From assembly GCA_021820645.1 (NCBI GenBank), contig JAKADJ010000017.1:2101-16231 (forward strand): a stretch of DNA of 14,131 bases. Direction: 5' to 3'. Source of the DNA: Bacillota bacterium (GTDB lineage: Bacteria; Bacillota_E; Sulfobacillia; Sulfobacillales; Sulfobacillaceae). Position 1 is the stretch's first letter; each line of letters opens with the position of its first letter. The notes beneath the pieces were generated by a model. That model searched no databases and was not told where the DNA came from. It saw only the letters and a program-made list of their open reading frames with translations. Shown here piece by piece: positions 1 to 7,203 of this stretch. The translations under genes were made by a program, and so were the position numbers.

Positions 1-1034
1 TTTTTATTGAGCTTCCCCATGCGTTTGGGAGCTTGACCCGCATGGGCTAAACCATACAAGACCCGGACATTGGAATAAAGCGCCGCATTCATGGTCGACA
101 GGACCGCAAAAAGAAGCACCAGGTTCATTAGAAAGCCTGAAAAGGGTATATGCGTGGTCCGTAGCGCAAGGATAAAGGGGCTTACGTGCGACGACATGTG
201 TGAAACCGGGACCAATCCAATAATCAGGAAGATGGCTCCGAGGTACATGAATGTGACCAATCCCACGGTATTGCGGATAGCGGGAGGAATGGTCGAACGC
301 GGGCTTTTGGCTTCTGCCGCCGCGAGCCCAATGACCCCGGTTCCCGCGTAGCTAAAAAGTATTAACAACATCGCGGGAAAAGCTCCGTACCACCCGTGGG
401 GGATGAGGCCACCATACGCCGTATAATTATGGAGCGGCGAAGAGGGAGCCTTGGAACCGGGAATGATGTGCCATAGCGATAATGCGGTGGCCCCGATAAA
501 GGCGATCACGGCAATGGTCTTGACACCTGCCATGACGCCTTCGATGGTGCCGAATCCGCGCACACTGATAAAATTAATAGCTACGATAAGAACGGAATAG
601 GCGAGCGACCAAATCCAAAGGGAGACCGTCGGAAACCAAAGTCTCGTGAATAAGGCAGCGGCCGTGACCTCGCTGGACATCGTAAGCACACTAGAAAACC
701 AAAAAATCCAACCTGATACAAATGTCCACCCAGGGCCTAGAACTTTGTCCATGTAGAGTAAAAACGAACCGGGAGCCGGAGAGGCGATCGACATCTCGGC
801 CAATGCGGTAATCTCTAAATACATGGCTAGGGCCCCCACGGCAAAGAAACCGAGGGCGATGGGACCGGCGTGGCCGATGGCTAGGCCGCTCGCCATAAAG
901 AGGCCTGAACCCATGATGCCCCCCAGGGTGAGAAGAGTTAAGGTGCCGGACTTGAGGTCTTTTTGAAAAGATTGGTGTCTAGGAGCTGCATGTTTATGGT
1001 GTTTGGTGCGGCCCGAGGGCGTCTTAATCCCCAA
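1..1034 (-). CDS. APC-superfamily amino acid permease (3' end outside window)
   Basis: Reading the minus strand from a TTG at 1034-1032 gives about 344 residues with no stop, running off the left edge. The TTG has AAAAGGAG (1044-1051) nine bases upstream, and an in-frame TAG at 1071-1069 with no ATG/GTG/TTG between excludes a longer form. The protein is strongly hydrophobic with many helices. Near residues 38-48 it carries GGIMGSGLFMASG, the glycine-rich first-helix substrate-site motif of APC amino acid transporters, and a later ALAEMSIASPAPGSF segment is also typical. The predicted role is proton- or sodium-coupled uptake of an amino acid through the cytoplasmic membrane; the substrate cannot be assigned. 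The gene is divergent from the thioesterase-amidohydrolase pair. Confidence 0.9.
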   Translation of the reverse strand, partial: MGIKTPSGRTKHHKHAAPRHQSFQKDLKSGTLTLLTLGGIMGSGLFMASGLAIGHAGPIALGFFAVGALAMYLEITALAEMSIASPAPGSFLLYMDKVLGPGWTFVSGWIFWFSSVLTMSSEVTAAALFTRLWFPTVSLWIWSLAYSVLIVAINFISVRGFGTIEGVMAGVKTIAVIAFIGATALSLWHIIPGSKAPSSPLHNYTAYGGLIPHGWYGAFPAMLLILFSYAGTGVIGLAAAEAKSPRSTIPPAIRNTVGLVTFMYLGAIFLIIGLVPVSHMSSHVSPFILALRTTHIPFSGFLMNLVLLFAVLSTMNAALYSNVRVLYGLAHAGQAPKRMGKLNK

Positions 1035-1114
1035 CTTGATTCGCTCCTTTTGGCGTGGACTGATAGACTAGAACTGGACGTGTTGCCTGGTTAGCATGCG
1101 GCGAGGACATAGAG

Positions 1115-1143
1115 CTTATACAGGAGGGAACATAGGGTGTCAG
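1115..1143 (-). promoter_or_regulatory. Sigma-70-type promoter of the amino acid permease
   Basis: On the minus strand, CTGACA (complement of 1138-1143) lies exactly 17 bases from TATAAG (complement of 1115-1120), a near-consensus pair. Transcription would start near 1108 and give a leader of about 75 bases. The -35 box lies on the first codons of the divergent thioesterase and the spacer covers its ribosome binding site, so transcription of the two units may interfere. Confidence 0.5.
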
Positions 1144-1640
1144 AGACCCAAGGGAAAACGGTAGCGAACTCACGGACCGAAATGACAGAACTAGTCTTAC
1201 CCGGCGACTCTAACATGTTAGGGAACATTTTAGGCGGGCGGGTCATGCACTGGATTGATCTCGCCGCCGCAATGGCGGCAGCGCGCCATGCGGGGCACGT
1301 GGCCGTCACGGCCTCGATGGATAGTTTGGAATTTCTTCATCCAGTAAAAGTCGGGCAAGTGGTGCGGTTGGTGGCGCAGGTCAATTGGGCGGGGCGGACC
1401 TCAATGGAAATCGGGGTAGAGGTGTTTAGGGAGGACATGACGGGTGACGTCAAAAAGACCAGTACGGCCTTTTTGACCTTTGTCGCTTTAGACGATACCG
1501 GGAAACCGGTGGAAGTACCGCCTTTGATTCTAACCACTCCAGAGGAGGAAGAACGCTTTCACGCGGCCGAGTCGCGGCGCGCAGAAAGACTTCGCAACCG
1601 CACCCACACCAAACCAGAGCAAAGGAGAGTTTCTAAATGA
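1137..1640 (+). CDS. Acyl-CoA thioesterase, hotdog fold (YciA/YkhA type)
   Basis: This 167-residue protein belongs to the hexameric hotdog acyl-CoA hydrolases, which split acyl-CoA into free acid and CoA in the cytoplasm. The family signature is visible: GDSNMLGNILGGRVMHWID (residues about 23-41), holding the conserved Asn and the GG before the long helix, then TASMDSLEFLHPVKVGQ and a GRTSMEIGVEV strand. The last 30 residues are charged, as in the family. The start is GTG at 1137, with AGGAGG (1122-1127) nine bases upstream. The stop overlaps the next start (ATGA at 1637-1640), so it is translationally coupled to the amidohydrolase. Acyl chain preference cannot be told. No convincing forward promoter was found in 1035-1121. 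Confidence 0.88.
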   Translation: MSETQGKTVANSRTEMTELVLPGDSNMLGNILGGRVMHWIDLAAAMAAARHAGHVAVTASMDSLEFLHPVKVGQVVRLVAQVNWAGRTSMEIGVEVFREDMTGDVKKTSTAFLTFVALDDTGKPVEVPPLILTTPEEEERFHAAESRRAERLRNRTHTKPEQRRVSK

Positions 1641-2803
1641 TCGCCATTGTTGGAGGGCGGGTGGAAACCGTCAATCGCGGCGCGATTGATAAAGCCACGG
1701 TGTTAATTAATGACGAGGGGAAAATTGTAGCGGTTGGAACTGATGTGGCCATCCCTTCTACCGCTACCGTGATCGATGCACATGGAGAATACGTGTTTCC
1801 CGGATTCATCGATTCACATACACACCTTGGGGTCTTTAACGACGGGGAAGGCCGAGAAGGTGCCGACGGCAACGAGATGATTACCCCTATCACACCCGCG
1901 GTGCGTGCCATTGACGGATTTTATCCCGAAGACGTGGCCCTAACCGACGCCATTAGGGGCGGCATCACCGCAGCCTGGGTTACTCCAGGCAGCGGCAACG
2001 TGATCGGAGGTCAAGGGGCGACTCTGAGACTATGGGGTAACGATGTTGAAGATATGATTCTGGTCGCGCCTTCCGGCATGAAAAGTGCCATGGGTGAAAA
2101 TCCTAAACGGGTCTATGGCACCGATAAGAAGGCACCGATGACGCGGATGGGGGTGGCTCGGGTCTTCCGTCAAGCCTTGGTCGATGCGGAGGAGTACATG
2201 AGAAAGCGGGAGCAGGATCCCGACAAGACGAGTCGTGACCTAGATAAGGAAGCCCTGGGGCTGGTGTTGCAAGGCACTATTCCCCTCCGCACCCACGCCC
2301 ATCGTGCCGACGATATTTTAACCGCCATGCGGATTGCCCGAGAATTCGGCTTACGGCAGATTATCGAACATGGGACGGAAGCCTTTAAGGTGATCGATCA
2401 GTTGCTTAAGGCGAACACACCGGTGTCGATGGGGCCGAGCCTCGTGGCACGCGTCAAGGTCGAGGTCCGCGAACGTAGCTTCAAAACTCCCGGGATTTTG
2501 GCCAGGAATGGGATTAAAGTCTCTTTGATTACGGACCACCCGGTGGTCCCGGTCCAGTACCTGGTGGTCAGTGGGGCGTTTGCCGTCAGGGAAGGGATGG
2601 ACGAAGCGGATGCGATTAGAGCATTAACCCAAAATCCTGCCGACATGTGCGGTGTGGGCGAGCGCCTCGGATCGATTGAACCCGGGAAAGATGGAGATCT
2701 GGTGATTTGGTCGGGTCATCCCTTCGAGTATCGCAGCCAAGTGGATAAAACCATCATCCAAGGGCGCGTGGTGTATGACAGAAATCGTGTAGCGGAAGGC
2801 TAA
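1637..2803 (+). CDS. Metal-dependent amidohydrolase (imidazolonepropionase-like)
   Basis: A 388-residue member of the amidohydrolase superfamily, cytoplasmic enzymes that hydrolyse C-N bonds at a mono- or binuclear metal site. Visible metal ligands are H61 and H63 in FIDSHTHLG, H220/H222 in LRTHAH, H245 in IIEHG and the catalytic Asp D300 in LITDHP. The N-terminal beta-sandwich strand (VGGRVETVNRG) and the C-terminal GSIEPGKDGDLVIWSG are hallmarks of the composite domain. The ATG overlaps the thioesterase stop, with AAAGGAGAG (1621-1629) as ribosome binding site. The closest broad resemblance is to imidazolonepropionase-like or prolidase-type amidohydrolases; the substrate is unknown. The neighbouring amino acid permease makes scavenging of an amino acid derivative possible, as inference only. 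Confidence 0.88.
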   Translation: MIAIVGGRVETVNRGAIDKATVLINDEGKIVAVGTDVAIPSTATVIDAHGEYVFPGFIDSHTHLGVFNDGEGREGADGNEMITPITPAVRAIDGFYPEDVALTDAIRGGITAAWVTPGSGNVIGGQGATLRLWGNDVEDMILVAPSGMKSAMGENPKRVYGTDKKAPMTRMGVARVFRQALVDAEEYMRKREQDPDKTSRDLDKEALGLVLQGTIPLRTHAHRADDILTAMRIAREFGLRQIIEHGTEAFKVIDQLLKANTPVSMGPSLVARVKVEVRERSFKTPGILARNGIKVSLITDHPVVPVQYLVVSGAFAVREGMDEADAIRALTQNPADMCGVGERLGSIEPGKDGDLVIWSGHPFEYRSQVDKTIIQGRVVYDRNRVAEG

Positions 2804-2823
2804 AAAGATTCCTGCTGTAATCC

Positions 2824-2854
2824 AGGAGCCTTCTTCGTCGAAGGCTCCTTTCTT
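2824..2854 (+). terminator. Intrinsic terminator after the amidohydrolase
   Basis: A perfect 10-bp stem (AGGAGCCTTC at 2824-2833 with GAAGGCTCCT at 2840-2849) closes a six-base loop and is followed by TTCTT. It begins 20 bases after the amidohydrolase stop and separates that operon from the secretion/pilus train. Confidence 0.8.
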
Positions 2855-3049
2855 CGTGTTGGCTCCGGGTGTTGTCGTCTACCGCGTTGTTGCGAAATTC
2901 ATCTAATAGACCATGGAAATGAAATATAGTCTTACGAATCCTTGTCGAACGGTGGCGAAGGCCTGACAGGAAAGCGGCATCAAATAGGCGCTACTATGCT
3001 GTTACGGCAATCGCCTGCGGGCAATAATGCCGAATGGGAGGAGATCATA
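2855..3049 (+). other. Untranslated region ahead of the T4SS-Tad gene train
   Basis: About 195 bases between the terminator and the first secretion gene. The promoter of the train should lie here. A TATAGT hexamer at 2925-2930 is the best -10 candidate, but no good -35 sits 16-18 bases upstream, so the promoter is unproven. The frame of the next gene is open back to a TTG at 2942 and passes an ATG at 2996, but neither has a ribosome binding site. Confidence 0.35.
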
Positions 3050-3283
3050 GTGCCTTCAGCTCAATTGCTTGTGGTGCTAACGCGGCTAACCAGCATTTTG
3101 GTTGACGTGGCTGGTGGGGTATTTACGCTCGTCATGGTCTATGGAGGGATTCGCCTCATGGTGGCGCATAGCCCCCGAGCGGTACAAGGCTCGAAGGAAC
3201 TGATGGGGCGAGCTGCCGTCGGCCTTGCTTTGATTCTTTTGGTCGATGTTATCCGACAAGTGTTGCAGTATGTTGTCTCTTAA
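3050..3283 (+). CDS. VirB2/TrbC-like two-helix membrane protein, candidate pilin
   Basis: A 77-residue protein with two hydrophobic helices (about residues 5-32 and 51-74) joined by a short basic loop around GGIRLMVAHSPRAVQGSKE. That loop followed by the AAVGLALILLVDVI helix is the arrangement of TrbC/VirB2 pilins and their Gram-positive relatives. Family role: subunit of the conjugative pilus or membrane pore. The start is GTG at 3050, chosen because GGGAGGAG (3036-3043) sits six bases upstream; starts further up lack a ribosome binding site. No cleavable signal peptide is evident, unlike proteobacterial VirB2. It is the first gene of the train, and its 3' end overlaps the next gene. The assignment rests on topology, loop pattern and neighbours. 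Confidence 0.65.
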   Translation: MPSAQLLVVLTRLTSILVDVAGGVFTLVMVYGGIRLMVAHSPRAVQGSKELMGRAAVGLALILLVDVIRQVLQYVVS

Positions 3284-4055
3284 TCCCTTAGTGTGGTCAT
3301 TAGACAAAGTATCGCAATGGGTGGACCAGGGCTTGGCGCAAGTGTCGCAACGTCTATTCCAGCAAATTGTGTTCGTGCCGGTCCAATGGAATGTCGTCGC
3401 GACTCACTTGTATCGTAGCAATCTAGTCTTAAGCATGGGAGCGCTTACCTTAGTCTTCACGTGGACGGTATTGCGGATGATGTGGCCTACTGGGCCCCTG
3501 TTAGGCCATCCGGCCCGATCGGCCCCGTTACAGAGAACGGTGTCGGCAGCCATTGTAGCCATCGGCGCATCGCCCGCCGTGCATGGGCTCTTGACCATAA
3601 ACGATGCCTTGGTCCGGGTCTTTGTGGACCGCGTCGGATCAGCCAGCGTTGTGGGTTCGACCCACTTTGAACTCTCGGTAAACCCTTTGTTGGCTTTGGT
3701 TTTGGGAGCTTTGGTACTTGCGCTCCTAATTTATTTAGGCCTCTTCTATGCACTTAGGACTGTTGAAATCTACGTGTTGACCGGCCTGATTCCGTGGTTC
3801 GCGGTACTTTGGAGCGGGGGGGCGGATGACACCTGGCTAAGCAATATCGGCAAGGAGCTTATGGTGGCCATTTTCGTGCAAAGTGTGCATGCGATGGTGT
3901 TTTGGATCTTTTTACACTTGGTGACTCACACCACGACACTAGCCGATGAATTTTTGCAGGCAGGAGTCTTATGGTACATGACCAAGATCCCCGGTCAACT
4001 ACGCCGCCTGGTAGGGGCTCAAAGTAATCCAGCGAGACTCTTGGCATGGATTTGA
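3270..4055 (+). CDS. VirB6/TrbL-like polytopic inner-membrane protein
   Basis: About 261 residues with an amphipathic N-terminal stretch (1-50) and five or so membrane segments near residues 52-69, 90-110, 139-161, 166-182 and 198-219. The C-terminal part (LTGLIPWFAVLW, then a helix with QSVHAMVFWIFLHL) matches the layout of TrbL/VirB6 proteins of Gram-positive conjugation systems, which form the membrane channel platform. The ATG at 3270 overlaps the preceding gene by 14 bases. An in-frame ATG at 3246 would add eight residues; neither has a clear ribosome binding site, so translation is probably coupled. Its end overlaps the next gene by ten bases. The family call rests on topology plus the adjacent VirB3 and VirB4 genes. 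Confidence 0.7.
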   Translation: MLSLNPLVWSLDKVSQWVDQGLAQVSQRLFQQIVFVPVQWNVVATHLYRSNLVLSMGALTLVFTWTVLRMMWPTGPLLGHPARSAPLQRTVSAAIVAIGASPAVHGLLTINDALVRVFVDRVGSASVVGSTHFELSVNPLLALVLGALVLALLIYLGLFYALRTVEIYVLTGLIPWFAVLWSGGADDTWLSNIGKELMVAIFVQSVHAMVFWIFLHLVTHTTTLADEFLQAGVLWYMTKIPGQLRRLVGAQSNPARLLAWI

Positions 4056-4330
4056 CTCGGGTTGTTCCCGTCCCTTTATCGAAGGAACCTGCGGTGCTGT
4101 GGGGGCTTGGTCTAAAGGATCTCATCTGGCTGGCCTTAGGAATCATCGGTGATCTTTTACTCTGGCCCCATTCTAAAACCCGGATGATTTTGCCGGTCGT
4201 GGGAATTATGGCCTTGAGTAGCCTCTCGATCGCGCTGGCCGTGTTGCGCTACCAAGAACGCTCGGTTCCATCATGGTGCCTTATTGCCACCCGCTTTTTT
4301 ATATCACCGAAACGCTACATCCCAAAATAA
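4046..4330 (+). CDS. PrgI/VirB3-like inner-membrane protein
   Basis: This 94-residue protein begins with a short cytoplasmic segment containing VPVPLSKEPAVLWGLGLKDL, the characteristic opening of PrgI-family (VirB3/TrbD-like) proteins. Two membrane helices follow (about 25-41 and 48-67), then a basic tail ending FFISPKRYIPK. In type IV secretion, VirB3/PrgI binds the VirB4 ATPase and anchors it to the membrane, and here the next two genes encode a VirB4. The ATG at 4046 lies within the end of the preceding gene, implying coupled translation. Confidence 0.78.
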   Translation: MDLTRVVPVPLSKEPAVLWGLGLKDLIWLALGIIGDLLLWPHSKTRMILPVVGIMALSSLSIALAVLRYQERSVPSWCLIATRFFISPKRYIPK

Positions 4331-4367
4331 GGATAGCAAATTACTCTCCAACACCAAGGAAGTGTCT

Positions 4368-4961
4368 ATGATGGCTGTATCCATTAATCGTCTGTTGCCC
4401 ATTCGCGCCATTGGCCCAGGGCTGTGTCTTATCGATAAGGATCGATTTTCTTCCATTACCGAAGCGATTCCCGTGAATTTTTCGCTGCGATCCCAGGGCG
4501 ATCAGCAACGTCTCATTCACGGCTATACCGAATTTCTCAATGGGTTGGAGTTTCCGGTGGAATTATTGGTCCATTCGGACGTGCTGCGGTTAGACGAATA
4601 TCTTGGTGATTTAAAGGAACATGAGGACGACCTTGAACCTCATTTGCGTCCCTCGCTGAGAGACTACATCGACTTTATTCAAGACACTGTCTCTGTGAAT
4701 CATCTGTTACGACGTCGCTTTTTTATCGTCTTGTCGTGGCAAGGCATGGATTCCAGGATGCGACCGAAACAACGGGGGGAGGTGCTTTGGGACGAGGCGG
4801 CAGAGGCCCTAGGAAGACGTCGTGAGGTGGTTGAGCAGGGGCTTCGCCCGCTTGGAGTGCGTCTACGATCCTTTAGTACCGAAGAAACGTTCCGATTCTT
4901 CTACGCCAGTCTTGGTGGGGGCCAATCACTCCCTAAGGGGGTGAACTGGGCATGGGATTGA
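4368..4961 (+). CDS. VirB4 N-terminal domain, encoded as a separate gene
   Basis: A 197-residue soluble protein matching the N-terminal part of VirB4/TraC-type ATPases: LLPIRAIGPGLCLIDKDRF (residues about 9-27), a strand ending AIPVNFSLRS, the YTEFLNGLEFPVELLVHS region (about 53-70), a long acidic helix, and a conserved RRRFFIVLSW strand (115-124). It ends in a short linker and then a stop. The start is ATG 4368 (another ATG follows directly at 4371), with AAGGAAG (4356-4362) upstream. Its last ten bases overlap the start of the ATPase gene in the -1 frame. Together the two products would be about 758 residues, a normal length for one VirB4. A frameshift in an intact virB4 is the alternative. 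Confidence 0.75.
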   Translation: MMAVSINRLLPIRAIGPGLCLIDKDRFSSITEAIPVNFSLRSQGDQQRLIHGYTEFLNGLEFPVELLVHSDVLRLDEYLGDLKEHEDDLEPHLRPSLRDYIDFIQDTVSVNHLLRRRFFIVLSWQGMDSRMRPKQRGEVLWDEAAEALGRRREVVEQGLRPLGVRLRSFSTEETFRFFYASLGGGQSLPKGVNWAWD

Positions 4962-6637
4962 AATCCAAGGGCGTGAGCCGGGGGCACGGCGTAGATGCCA
5001 TTATGCCCAGTGACATTCAACTGTTTGCAGGAGAGTGGACGATGCAGGGCAACTGGTATCGAAGCTTTGTGGTTATTGCGTACCCACGAGAAGTCAAACC
5101 AGGTTGGTTTGAGCCCTTGTTAAGATTTCCCCGGCCTATCACCTTATCCGTATATTCCGGGCCGATTGCCAACGATACCGTAATGGGGACGATGCACCGA
5201 TCGTTACTGTGGAATCTGGGGACGATGGAAGCGAATCAAAAGGCAGGTCGCCTGATCGACCCATTGCAACGCACTGCCGTAGAAGATACCGAACGGATGC
5301 GGCAAGGGATAGCCCGAGGAGAAACGCGCCTGATTGATACGGCGTTAACCCTTACACTGTCCGCCCTAACTAAAGAGGAGCTCGACGAGTCGTCGAGTCT
5401 CCTGATGAGTTTGGCATCCGGGATGTTGCTGGTAATCCGTCGTCTCTACTTTCAACCGGAGGTTGGATTAAAGCGGTTGTTACCAATATTTGACGAACCC
5501 ATACATCCCCGGGAAATGGACACCGGAGCTTGGGCAACACTGTTCCCCTATGCCACACAAGAGTTAATTCACGCCAAGGGCCAAGTCTTTGGGACGAACG
5601 GAAGCAGCCACTCCCTAGTAATCGTGGATCGATTTAGCTTGCCATCGCCGCACTCGATAACGGTTGCCTGGTCTGGTGCCGGGAAAAGCTTTCAGGCAAA
5701 ATTAGAGATCTTACGGTCTCGTTACCGCGGGATCCCAGTCAAAGTCTTAGACCCGGAGGGGGAATATCGGGTCCTAAAAGCTGCCGGCGCGCAAGTGTGG
5801 GCGGTGGGAGATCCCGGAGGCCCGGGTTTCCCGTGGGATCCTTTTGCCATAGATGCGGACGATAGTGCCGAAGATGTTGAGCGTCAGACAGATTTCTTGG
5901 TGCAATTTATTCGACGCTTGGATCCCGACGTTCCAGAACTTATAGCCGTCGTTGAACAAGCGCTATGGAGATTGGTCAAAGTCGCGGGCAGTACTCCCGT
6001 GGTGTTTCACCACGAGCCCAGGCGCCTCTGCGATGATACCACCTTAATCGAGGCGGTTGCCAGCGTAAATCCCCGAATGGGCGAGCGTCTGGAATCCATT
6101 GTGCAACGCTGGAGACTACTGGCTCCCGAGCCCAATTTGGAACCCCGGGATTTTGAGGTATATGACATCAGTCGGCTCACACAACGGATGAAAGCTGCCG
6201 CCTATCTCGCTCTGACCGAACACATCGCGCGGACCGTGGATAAGGCTAAGCGCCAGCTAGTGGTATTCGATGAGGCGTGGCAGCTCTTAACCGACGAGGC
6301 CACCGCCAGATATTTAGAATCTTTGTTTCGTCGGGCACGAAAATGGGGCACGGCACTATCCCTTATCACACAAGACATTGGAGATTTTACGCGTAGCCGA
6401 TCCGCCGAGGTGTGCTTACGGAATGCGCCCTTAATCTTGTTGCTGCGTCAGCATCCCGAGAGCCTAGAAGAAGTCACTCGGATGCTACGGTTGCACCAAG
6501 GCGAGGTGGATCTCCTGACAACGGCAGAGCGCGGCGAAGGCCTTTTGATTGTCGGTGATGACCACGTACCCTTGCACGTGGGGGCATCGCGCTACGAGGA
6601 ACAACTTATATCAGGGAAGATCCCACAAAATTTCTAA
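4952..6637 (+). CDS. virB4: VirB4-type secretion ATPase (ATPase part)
   Basis: A 561-residue AAA/RecA-like ATPase of the VirB4/TraC family that powers type IV secretion at the cytoplasmic membrane. Residues 1-200 continue the VirB4 middle region (PSDIQLFAGEW, then WYRSFVVIAYPREV). The Walker A is AWSGAGKS at 239-246, where the canonical first Gly of GxxxxGKS is Ala while K245 and S246 are kept. The DPEGEY strand (267-272), Walker B LVVFDE (436-441, D440/E441) and the ITQD motif (472-475) are present. A lid region of about 130 residues lies between the Walker motifs. The start ATG overlaps the preceding stop, with AAGGGGGTG (4935-4943) eight bases before. The stop is 14 bases before the SAF gene, inside the same train. 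Confidence 0.88.
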   Translation: MGLKSKGVSRGHGVDAIMPSDIQLFAGEWTMQGNWYRSFVVIAYPREVKPGWFEPLLRFPRPITLSVYSGPIANDTVMGTMHRSLLWNLGTMEANQKAGRLIDPLQRTAVEDTERMRQGIARGETRLIDTALTLTLSALTKEELDESSSLLMSLASGMLLVIRRLYFQPEVGLKRLLPIFDEPIHPREMDTGAWATLFPYATQELIHAKGQVFGTNGSSHSLVIVDRFSLPSPHSITVAWSGAGKSFQAKLEILRSRYRGIPVKVLDPEGEYRVLKAAGAQVWAVGDPGGPGFPWDPFAIDADDSAEDVERQTDFLVQFIRRLDPDVPELIAVVEQALWRLVKVAGSTPVVFHHEPRRLCDDTTLIEAVASVNPRMGERLESIVQRWRLLAPEPNLEPRDFEVYDISRLTQRMKAAAYLALTEHIARTVDKAKRQLVVFDEAWQLLTDEATARYLESLFRRARKWGTALSLITQDIGDFTRSRSAEVCLRNAPLILLLRQHPESLEEVTRMLRLHQGEVDLLTTAERGEGLLIVGDDHVPLHVGASRYEEQLISGKIPQNF

Positions 6638-6651
6638 CCGAGGTGATAGGA

Positions 6652-7203
6652 ATGCCGCTTTCGATCAAAGTACCTAGGTCTGGGGCCATTGCCATGCTGG
6701 TCACCGGGATGATATATACCGCCCTCAGTGTGCCCCATTTACTATCGACAACGGTGACCGTACCGGTTGCCAAGACTTACTTAGCTCGCGGTAGCACCAT
6801 TCCGGTCCAAGATGTTGGCTATAGCAAAATCAGCACCACTCACTTCTCACCAACACCTGGCAACGTCTTGAAAACCTCGATCGTCCCGGGACAAGTCCTA
6901 ACGATGGCATTAGTCGGAGGGACACCAAACCAGAATTCCGGCGGAGTCCTGGTCACGGTGGTGCCGTCCGAGAGTGCCGATCTTTCCATCGCTGCCCCCG
7001 GTAGCAACGTTCGAGTGGTATTAATCCGGCAGCATGGGCGCGCATGGCAATCACCGGTAGAACGGGTGCTTTCAGCGTCCGGAGGAGGAGGGGTGCTGGG
7101 AGGCGGGACGTCTTCGATTGTGATTCGACTGCCGCTTGTTCTTGCGGATCAATACTTGTCGTTAGCGAGCCGCGCAGAGGTGTTTGTGGTAGGTGCGCCA
7201 TGA
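6652..7203 (+). CDS. CpaB/RcpC-like SAF-domain protein
   Basis: A 183-residue protein with an N-terminal membrane anchor (about residues 11-30) and an extracytoplasmic SAF domain: VTVPVAKTYLARGSTIPVQD (36-55), then NVLKTSIVPGQVLTMALV (71-88). That is the pattern of CpaB/RcpC proteins of Flp/Tad pili, which act in the periplasm or wall space; in flagella the related FlgA is a P-ring chaperone. The rest is beta-rich with a Gly-rich loop near 144-153. The start is ATG 6652, preceded by GAGGTGAT (6640-6647), nearly a perfect anti-16S match; a GTG at 6643 lies inside that site. The stop overlaps the next start as ATGA. This is the first Tad-type gene after the type IV secretion half. Confidence 0.75.
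   Translation: MPLSIKVPRSGAIAMLVTGMIYTALSVPHLLSTTVTVPVAKTYLARGSTIPVQDVGYSKISTTHFSPTPGNVLKTSIVPGQVLTMALVGGTPNQNSGGVLVTVVPSESADLSIAAPGSNVRVVLIRQHGRAWQSPVERVLSASGGGGVLGGGTSSIVIRLPLVLADQYLSLASRAEVFVVGAP

Noticed and set aside
91..351. 86-codon plus-strand open frame
   Set aside because: Antisense to the amino acid permease, whose minus-strand translation has clear transporter motifs throughout.
2942..3049. Longer N-terminus for the VirB2-like protein (TTG 2942 or ATG 2996)
   Set aside because: No ribosome binding site at either start, while GTG 3050 has GGGAGGAG at ideal distance; the extra residues are hydrophilic and unlike the family.
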